Of a DNA stretch of 64,000 nucleotides, positions 28,399-38,800 are shown piece by piece. This stretch comes from Amphiura filiformis (lineage: Eukaryota; Echinodermata; Ophiuroidea; Amphilepidida; Amphiuridae): positions 3,987,912-4,051,911 of the forward strand of contig NC_092629.1 of the NCBI RefSeq assembly GCF_039555335.1, written 5' to 3'. Numbering within the stretch: the first letter of the stretch is position 1; each line of letters starts with the position of its first letter. A model generated the notes under the pieces. That model saw nothing but the letters and a program-made list of their open reading frames with translations. It was not told the origin of the DNA and searched no databases. Made by a program: the position numbers and the translations under genes.

Positions 28399-29033
28399 TT
28401 TAAGGTTGGTCTGAACCCTGGGATTATGAAAACTTTCGGGCCTCATAACTGCTAAATTATTAGTCTAAAGAATATACAAGTATACATTTTTAGAATGGAA
28501 ATGACTTGATGAATTCATCTGTGAGGTCCAATTTGGGTCAAAATGCTCATTTTGGAGAAAATCACAAAAACGGGTTTTTGGCCCAATTTTTCGTGCAACG
28601 TAACAAAAAAAATAGTTTGGCCAAAAAAAATGTTTTTATTAATTTTTAAAAACTAGATAAAAATATCTAAGGACCGTTTTTTCATTTTTTGACCATTTTT
28701 GGTGCAAATTTCTCAAAGTTTGTCAAAATTCAAAAAAATAAAAAAAACGGTCCCTAGATATTTTTATCTAGTTTTTAAAAATTAATAAAAAATTTTTTGG
28801 GCCAAACAGTTTTTTTGTTAGGCCGTTGCAAGAAAAAATTTGGGCCAAAAAAACCCGTTTTGGGGGATTTTCTCCAAAAATGAGCATTTTGGCCCAAATT
28901 GGACCTCACAGATGAATTCAGCAAGTCATTTCCAGTCTAAAAATGTATACTTTTATATTCTTTAGACTAATAATTTAGCAGTTATGAAGCCCTTAAGTGT
29001 CCATAATTCCAGGGTTAAGACCACCCTTAAGGT
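28399..29033. mobile_element. Large palindromic foldback element, about 635 bp
   Basis: Two arms of about 300 bp: TTAAGGTTGGTCTGAACCC at the left against GGGTTAAGACCACCCTTAA at the right. Inner pairs include ACCTCACAGATGAATTC on both sides. The centre is near 28715, with CGGTCCCTAGATATTTTTAT against its inverse. No coding potential. Confidence 0.85.
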
Positions 29034-29174
29034 GAGAGGTTTTTGGAAAAAAAATGCTTGAAAATGAAAAAAAGAAAATTCCCATAGATTTATATTGAGT
29101 TGAACTGGTAAAAAGTGACTTGCAAAAAGTTACCATGCACATCAAAGTTATCCCACTTTTTTTTTTAATACGGT

Positions 29175-29345
29175 AGTGAGCACAGCGAGCAGGAAAATGT
29201 GCACATTTAAGCGTTTCCGTACTGTTTTCCTAAGCCTTTTTAGAGCGTTTTGTTAAAAAGGCGCCCCATGAATGTGTGCCAAAAATTGCTTGTCCCCCCC
29301 TCTCGGCTTGCCAAAAGTTGCTTGCCCCCCTCCCTTTTCGGACGG
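29175..29345 (-). repeat. Inverted partial copy of the 31654-32060 element
   Basis: CGTTTCCGTACTGTTTTCCT, GAGCGTTTTGTTAAAAAGGC and GCCAAAAATTGCTTG are the reverse complement of sequence at about 31740-31870. Confidence 0.75.
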
Positions 29346-29739
29346 AAACTGTTTATTTTAATAATCAGTGGGTTACATCCTACCACCACCAGGAACAAAT
29401 AAAATAGCATTATTAGGCCAAGTAAAATAAATAACATGTATATCCTCTCTGCCCTCACCGATGTTTGGAGATTTTTTGTTATTTGCTTCCTTGGTTTCAA
29501 AATTGTTGTGATGAAAAAAAACCATGTTAAGATGTTCTTGGTTATCATTTATAAACACATTGCAAACACTTTCTTCAAGCTAGGGGTAGTGCTTTTGGGA
29601 AATAACAAAATATTAGGGCCCTCCCCGTTTTTTGTGTTGACAAAGCCTCTGCAATTGCAATTTTACACAGAAATGAATAGTAATTTTATAAGAACAAAAT
29701 AATGAGAGCCTTAGTTTAGAATAACCAAAGAGCAATTAC

Positions 29740-29831
29740 CACTGTGCCGTCTGTCCACACCCATGTACCCTCTTCAGCTATGTCGTTGTACCCGATATAA
29801 TATCCAAATACACTATCATGATTGACATTCA
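29740..29831 (-). CDS. C-type lectin domain, second exon
   Basis: 92 nt, acceptor TATTTTCAG, donor GTAATT. It encodes [19 protein letters not shown], the WIGLxDxxxEGxWxWxDG core of C-type lectin domains. Phase 1 in, phase 0 out. Confidence 0.85.
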
Positions 29832-32800
29832 CTGAAAATATCAAAATGTAGTTCATTTTCACTGTGAACATGGTGAAGTGGGCAGAATAAGAACTAGACT
29901 TAGCTGTGGTCTAAGACCACGAACACAGCCGTGTTGTTACCCCTTAATGACATTTGACCACAAAATATATGAAACCCCCATAGACATTGGCTAATGTCAA
30001 TGTATGTGTGTACGTGGCATCACTTTGCCATGTTATTTGTGGCAGAAGGGCATTTTGAAAGTTTTTGTCTCAAACCGGAAATGACCCCTTAATGACCTAT
30101 GACCCCAAATAAAAAAAAACATATACATTGGGAAAACACAATTCATGTGTGAACATACCATCACTCTCCTATGTTTTTCTTAGCTAATAAAATTTTTTGA
30201 AAATATTTCAATTTATACCGGAAGTGACCCCTTAATGACCTTTGACCCCAAATCTGTGTACACCACATTGACACTGGGTAATAACAATGCATGTGTGCAA
30301 GTGGTGTCACTGTCCTACGTAATTTGTGGGAGAAGATGCATTTTAAAGGTATTTCGTTTTATACCGGAAATGACCCCTTAATGACCTTTGACCCCAAATA
30401 AAAAAAAAAATACCACATATACATTGGATAACTGCAACTCATATGTGAACATACCATTATTGTCCTATGTTTTCCTTAGATAATAAAAAATTTTGAAGGT
30501 ATTCCGTTTTATACCGGAAGTGACCCCTTAATGACCTTTGACCCCAAATCTGTGTACACCTTATAGACACTTGGTAATTACAATGCATGTGTGCAAGTGG
30601 CGTCACTGTTCTACGTACTTTGTAGGAGAAGATGCATTTTGAGTCGAAATCACGTTTTTGACCCCTATGACCCCTGTGTGACCTTTGACCCCACAAGTTT
30701 CATGTGACATGTAGGGGCACGGTCAATGATCATTGTGACCAAGTTAGGTCAAAATCTATGTAAGCATGTGAGTGCTAGAGCAAATGTAATGGTTGACAGA
30801 AAGAAGAAAGAAGAAAGAAGAAAGAAGAAAGAAAGAAAGAAGAACCTGTAAGAAAAAAGACACAGCCGTGACTAACGTCACGGCTGTGTAAAGAAGCAAG
30901 GATAACGACTGGTAAATAATCCACCGATTGCAAGCCCCGCGTACGCTGCGTTTTCTTCAGCATTGCACTTAAAGTCATAATGTACGATCTTATAATATGA
31001 ATTTGGTTTATTTTTTTTTTTTTTTTTTTTTGGTATATTTGTAATGTTTACACATGTCACAACTTGCACCTAAATGGAATCAGCCAAATTTGTTGTGTTT
31101 GTAGGTAAACAGAGCAAGAAATTATGACTTTATGTCCGCCCATAGAACTTTGTGTTAAACGGCCAAAATAACAAGCAGTGTTTCTTTCACGTTACCTCGT
31201 TATTTCAGCTCAAAATGGACAGAAACCATTCCCGATCATTATTACTAGTATTATTTCAGCATTTTGAGTATATAATGACAAATTAAAAATTTGAAGGAAA
31301 TCGTACATTAAGCCTTTATTTAATACTATGACTTAGCATTGAGGGCAAGATCAATTGTTAATTCCCGAGGAAGAACCGTTCATAAATACCATAGTATTTG
31401 GTGATTTATTTTCATCAAGATTAACAGCAAATATGAATCATGATGTATCTTCCTACCTTTTTGCTATCCCACTTTGAGCAGCCGTGCATTCATGATTAAC
31501 GTTGTTTATGTCCGGCTCTTGAACAATCTTGTTTGTAAGCGCAATAAGCGCGTATAGTATACAACGTAATAAGAATACAGGCGTTCAAGCCATCTTAAGA
31601 AATGCGAAAACAAATAGGCCTACACTCTAGCTCAGCAATTGCCTGGGTACGAAGGGGCTGTGCAATAATTATGAGCCCTGGGGAGGGTAAAATTGGGGGG
31701 GCAAGACATTTTGGTGAGCCGAAGGGGGGGGGCAAGCAATTTTGGCAAGCCGAGGGGGGGCAAACGATTTTTGGCACGCGTTCATGGGGCGCCTTTTTAA
31801 TAAAACGCTCTAAAAAGGCTTAGGAAAACAGTACGGAAACGCGTAAATATGCAAATTTTCCAGCTCGCTGCGCTCGTAACATACATCTAGACCATTTTAG
31901 GTTTGCAATTTGGGATCCCAAAATTTTGGCAGGTTCAAGGGGGGGGGGCCAAGAATTTTTGGCGGGCCGAGAGGGGGGGGGCAAGCGATTTTTGGCATTT
32001 TGCCGTTTGGAAATTTTACACCCGGGGGGGGGGGGCGGCTCATAGTTATTGCACAGCCCCTAAGCCAGCTATAGCAGTGTTAAGCTGCCATGAGCACATA
32101 ACATAAACATGAGCTAATTCTCTGGATACTTACGTAGCCCTAATAGTTTAACGTCACATATTTTAATAATCACATAGGCCTAATTTGGCAAATTAAACTC
32201 ACATGTAATGAAATTGTGTTCCTCCTGGCTGTGGATGCTTACTAGATCACCGCCCATATTTTGGCACGCAGTTCCAGAATCGCCGTAATTTTTAAGCAAT
32301 GACAAATCATTGGTAAGGAGAAAGAAGTAGCAGTGTTCTCCAAATATTTTCCAATCTTGGTCGCAGGCTACTGTAATTGAAAATAAGCTATTTACAGTTC
32401 ATGAATTCATTGGTCTTGCCCAATGAAATTAATTAAAATTGATATAACAGGTTTGGCCATCTCTCGGGCCCATCTAGGATGAGTATACCCATTATCGGGA
32501 TGATGGTGGTTAGGTGTGTTAAGGGAGCGATCGTTATTTATGGCAGGGGGGGGGAATGGGTAAATTTAGGGGGGAACACGGAATTTTTTGTGGTCTTGAG
32601 GGGGAACCTGAAATTTTAGTTGAACCATGAGGGGGATTGTTAAATTTTAAATGGAGAAAGTTGGGAAAACAAGGGGGAACGCGAAAATTTTGAGCGGACG
32701 CGAGGGGGGAACGCGAAATTTTTGTCGATATTTTTGCCAAAACACCCATTCCCCCCTGCCGTAAATAACGATCGGTCCCTAACAGGTCACTAGCAGAGTG

Positions 32801-35800
32801 CGCACTAGCGCCAAAGAAGGAGACTGTATGATGACTAAGCCGAAATGTGTGAGGGGCGAACTTCGCTATTCCGAAGGTTCGCTATTACGAAGGTTCTCTA
32901 TTCCGAAAACAGAAAAGGTTCTCTATTCTGAATATGAAAAAGGGTTCTCTATTCCGAATATGAAAAAATGGGTTCTCTATTCCGAAAACGAAAGAAGGTT
33001 CTTTATTCCGATATAAGCCACCGTGTTCTCTACTCCGAAAATGAAAAAAAGGTTCCCTATTCCGAATATGAAAAAAAAAGGGTTCTCCATTCCGAAATCT
33101 GGGGCCCGTGACCTTTGACCTCTGGGGCCAAGATGGGCAAAGGATAAATCTACGGGGTAGGGCCCATTAGTGTACCACATATGGGCCCTGGGGCCTTTGT
33201 AGTTTTAGCGCTAGCCTTGACAGAATGATGCGTTTGATGACGGAGGAAAAGGCCCTAAAAGAAACCAAGTAAAGTTTTTCGGTTAGCCATGTTTTTCATA
33301 TTCGGAGTAGAGAACACGGTGGCTTGTTTTGGAATAAAGAACCTTTATTCGTTTTCGGAATAGAGAACCCATATTTGAATATTCGGAATAGAGAACCTTT
33401 TGTGTTTTGGGAATTTTCGGAATAGAGAACCTTTTTGTGTTTTGGGAATTTTCGGAATAGAGAACCTTCGGAATAGAGAACCGTTTTTTGTTGGAAAAGC
33501 GAACATTCGGAATAGCGAACCATCGGAATGGCGGACCTTCGGAATAGCGAGAGGACCCATGTGTGAGGAGTTCTCCTCCTTATTGCTCCATCCATTGCGA
33601 GGTGGCATTTGGTAACATAGCTCTAATTCAAAAACTACATGAACGGCAAGGGCTAAGTAGTTTATCAATCGCTAACCGAAATCTCTAGTTTAACCTCCCA
33701 GCAAACACAAAACATTTTACAGAAAACGTTTAAATGTCGGGTTACTAATGGGTATAAAAACGTTTTATTAACATTCAAAAACATTTTTGAAAACTTTCTG
33801 CAAAACATTTTAAACAAAATGTTTAAGTGTTGACAAAATATTTTTCAAAAATATTTCCCAAAAAAGTTTTACAATAACGTTTTAAAAACATTTTCATGAC
33901 CTTTATATAACCCGACATTTAAATGTTATTAAAACGTCTTGAATAAACATTTTAAGAACATTTTTGTGTTTGCTAGGTTATCCACTGGACAATTCTTTCC
34001 TACGGTCATTCAGTCTGGTTTATAAACGACGCCTTGTTTCTACTACATTGGACATCTTGGATCACAACCAGCGCAAGGGTTTTCATAGATGCAGCCTGCA
34101 GATGTAAACTAATCATCATCAACATTATTATAATGATTATTATCATTAAATTCCCCCCAAATGACCTATTATCCCTCATAATGTTGCAATAGAAAACAGA
34201 CAGACAGACAGACAAAGAAACAAACAAACGCATTTGCGACTTACATTGATCACAACTTTCACCAATATAACCATCTGCGCATGTGCAAGTGTAGTTACCA
34301 AGTCCATCCTGACAGGTTCCTCCGTTAAAACAAGGGTTCGAATCACACTCGTTTGCTTCTAGAAATGTAATTCAATCATGGAATAACTACGAGAACAAAT
34401 TAGTAATAGGCTACTAAATTTTTTTTATCGTAGGTAAATAATTAATTGTAATTTTTGAGTTGTAGATTAATTTTAGTGTTTTAGAGTTGTATTTTGTTTA
34501 TCTTGTAAAGCGCCTTGTGGTTCCGTGCAATATAAGGCGCTTAATAAATTGCATGTATTATTATGTATTATTACTCCGTGGCTCTCTTTCGTCCTTTGGG
34601 TGAACAAGGGTTTACCACCGATGGTTACATAAAGGCTATATATTAGTGTTTTATATTAGAAAAATGCGAGTGGCTATCTCCGTCAGTTTTTCAACATACG
34701 TTCAAATCCTTGCTCTTAAAATCATCACCATGATCACCATTATTTTAATAATTATTATCATTAAATTAAAAGAAATAAAGAAATAAAGAAAGACAAAGGA
34801 ACTTACCTTGCTCACACCTGTCACCAATATAACCATCTACGCATGTGCAGATGTAGTTACCAAGTCCATCTTGACAGGTTCCTCCGTTATGACAAGGGTT
34901 CGAATCACACTCGTTTGCTGCAAATCAATCATGAATAAATGAGAACAAATTAACCAATACATTATGTGCTACAGTTTACACAACCACAGTGAAATTGCTG
35001 TTGATAAAAATTAATATTGCACTTATTCAAATGTTTTAGTTATCATTATATTTTTTATAATGATTGTATTTGACCTGTACTGGGGCACATAAGGTGATCT
35101 TCGAGCCATCAAAATGTAAGGCAATGACAATATCAAGAAAAAGGAATCCAACCAAGCTAGATCTTCTGGCTGAGAAGGAGGAACTGGAGATCCTGGGAGT
35201 CACAAACCTTACCGCAATCACTAATAATCAGCTCCGGCAGCAGCTCGATCCAGCAAGATCGCTGCGATGCTATAAAAATTGTAATCTGAGCCAGGTTTTT
35301 ACGAGGTCAGCGTTGAAAATTCTCATCGCGCGGTGGAAATTTCGGTCTGCGATGGAATTGAACAATGTTTGCGATATCGCAGCCGTACACGCTTGTGATT
35401 GGCTGCTGGAAAATCAAGGTCAGTAGAATGACCTTAAAAGGAGATGCAGACTTCACATGCTTTTCAAACATCGCAACATCGCGCGATGAAATTAAAAATG
35501 TACATTTTAATTTCATTGCTCGATGCTGCGATGTTTGAAAAGCATCGCAGCATCGCATCGCGCCGCGAATTGGAGCTAGCATGATGCCATCTATAGGGAC
35601 TGTCCTTATTGATGCGATGCTGCGATGCTTTAAAAACCTCGCAGCATCGTGCGATGAAATTAAAATGTACAGCGCGATGCTGCGAGGTTTTAAAAGCATG
35701 TGGGGTCTGCATCTCCTTTTATGGTCATTCTGCCGACCTCGATTTTCCAGCAGCCAATCACAAGCGTGCACGGCTGCAATAATGCTATAAAGTTGAACAA

Positions 35801-38800
35801 AATCCAACTCCATCGCGGACCGAAATTTCCACCGCGCGATGAGAATTTTTACCGCGGAGCTCGTAAAAACCTGGCTCAGATTTCAGTTTTTATAGCATCG
35901 CAGCATACGATATCATGATGCATCTATCTAGGGACTGTCATTACCGCATTCGTTCGATCCAACACCAATCTGTCAAACTCATAACGATATCATGATTACA
36001 TCTATAGGGATTGTCCTTACCGCAATAATTAGCTCGATCCAACAGCACATCAAGTGTTTCTTTGTCCCATTGTATACGCTTGTTAAAGGGTTTTGGGTCG
36101 TCCACATACCAAAATGTCTTTTTACCAACACATTTCTTAGAATCACATGGTTCGGTATCTATATGGCTACCACTCGAAGACAAAGGCATCTCTCATCATA
36201 GGGCAATGACCATCTTAATGTTCCTCCTTGGTTTGGGTCTGGTCGCCTTTTCAGCACACACATGTGACAGTTGACAATAACTGTACTCACTGGAAAACAC
36301 AAAAAATGTTTTTAACAAAAACAAAACAATTCCATTTACAATGAGCAATATTTGAATGTGACCCCTGCGGAAACATTTATGACCTCTCACCACCATCTTG
36401 GAAAGAAATTATTTTTTTACCCTTACTCCAACTTTGTTAAGCATTCCAAGTACTAGGAATAGATTCATCAGGATTGTATAAAGTCATACATTTCATAATT
36501 TATGTAGACAAATCCAATTTCTACTCACTGTTTAGACAGTTTCGTCACCCAGGTCGGGCGACTTCTTCAGTAATGCGATGATCTACCTACCCAGCAAACA
36601 CAAAAACGTTTTTAAGAAGTTCTATTTTGGCTTTTGGTTTACATAAAAACGTTTTAATAACATTAAAATGTCGGGTTATATAAAGGTCATGAAAACGTTT
36701 TAAAACATTTTGTATGAAAACGCACTGCAACAATATTTTAAAATTGTTTTCAAAAATGTTATTGTAAACTATTTTTGCAAACATTTTTTGCCAAATATTT
36801 TGTCAACACTTAAATAACATTATGTTAAAATATTTGCATCTAGCAAACACAGAAATGTTCTTAAAATGTTTTTTTTCTAAACGTTTTAATAACATTTAAA
36901 TGTCGGGTTATATAAACGTCATGAAAACATTTTCAAAACGTTATTGCAAATATTTTGGGCAAACATTTTTCGCAAAATATTTTTTCAACCCCAAAATAAC
37001 ATTCTGTTTAGAATGTTTTGTATCAAGTTTTCAAAAATGTGTTTGAAATGTTATTAAACGTTTTTATACCCTTTATATAACCCGACATTTAAACGTTTTC
37101 TGTAAAACATTTTTTTTTTTTTTTCAGTAGATTATCAAAAATTGTTTTTTAATGTTATGAAAACGTTTTATACCCTTAATATACCCTTTATATAACCCGA
37201 CACTTAAACGTTTTCTCACAACCTTTTATAACCTTTTGCGAATGATGTCGAAAACGTTTTGTGTTTGCTGGGTATTCTCTCGCGAAATTTCTCATTCCTC
37301 GAGTCACAGGTATGTGATTCAGAGAGTAAATGCCCTCGTCATGGTTGATAGTTTCAGTGCCCCTCGAGGGCACCTACTCTCTAAACCACGTATACTGTTA
37401 AGAACTGTGCACCCGAGGAATGAGAAATTTCGCGGGAGAGTAGGCGGATCATTACTGGGCCTCATGGAAGAACAGATCGAGGATACCTTAAAACATCCAC
37501 TGAATGAGTAACCCAGGCAATGAGGTAAAAGAAGAAATAAAACAAAACAAACTGGAGGAGTCGCCCGACCTGGGTGACGAAACTGTCTAAACTGTGAGTA
37601 GAAATTGGATTTGTCTACATAAATTATGAACTGTGTCAATTATTATGGCGGATTTGTTTTGTTCTGTTAGAGATTCTAGTTTCGCTGGACTCTGGTGTAA
37701 TTTCTGCTAGAGCAGACCATATCGCGCAAGAAAACCATGTTATCAACTGGTAGGGGGCAAAGATAATAGACAAAGACTCTAATCAATTTACCAGAAAAAT
37801 CCGTGAAGCCATGTGGATCAGAAGGATCGGAGTGGCGACAAAACCATGAATCGAGACATATGGATATATTATCTGGATCACGTCTATGACTAGCTGCTAA
37901 ACCAATCACGAACATGTGGGAAAGAGACTACCAAGTCCCACGGCGGAAAGTGCAGTGAGCCTGGACATTTATGATCAAAATGACATAACCGGTCATCGAA
38001 AGTTCAGAAAATGAGTACAAAACATTGGATTTTGTCAAAAAATCACTTTTAGATATACATATCTAAGACCAGTTTTTAATTTTAAAAAAAATTTGATCAA
38101 CTTCACCAAAAATATTTGACATTTTGGCATAAATCGGTTTTTTATGATTATTAAGCAACATTTAGCTATTTTTTAAAACCATGTTTGGTTTTGGGGGGAA
38201 ATCTCCCAAAGTAGGTCAAAATAGGTCAATTTTTGTTGTTGTTTCAGCCCTCTTTACAACATAAATCAAGAATCACAGGACCTACAAATTATGTGATATT
38301 TGAATTCTTCTACACACTCGCTATGAAATGATCAATGCAATTTTTGCCAAAGCTCACTACCATTCGCAAGATGCTGTGAACTACCAAATCGCAACAGTTT
38401 AAAATAGTTGCTAACCTTAAACACCACACATTCAGCTTCTTATCGGATACGCCCCACGATTTTCCGAAGTTAATTGGCATGAACATAATGTCTGTAGACG
38501 ATCGATCTCGACATTAAAATGTCGGGTTGTAAGGTCATTGAAACATTAAAAAAATATTTTATATGAAAAACAATACAATTTTACAAATTTTGACAAAATT
38601 TTATTGCAAAATATTTTTGTCAAACATTTCTGAAAAAATATTTTGTCAACAACCATCATAGCTGCCGCTAAGTAAGAACTGAGTCGCTCCTGTAAAGAAA
38701 AAAAAGGCAAATTTAGCACACATCTCTATGGGACTATAATTTGGTGGTGTGAGATCTGAAACGTTTTCTGTAAAACGTTTTGTGTTTGCTGGATATGCTT

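Noticed and set aside
32798-33668. Frames rich in YSEN/FSIP and SLFR repeats on both strands
   Set aside because: Translations of the inverted TTCCGAA arrays.
35064-35426. Intact 120-codon gene
   Set aside because: Only the part at 35085-35215 resembles a LINE reverse transcriptase. The rest runs into the foldback element.
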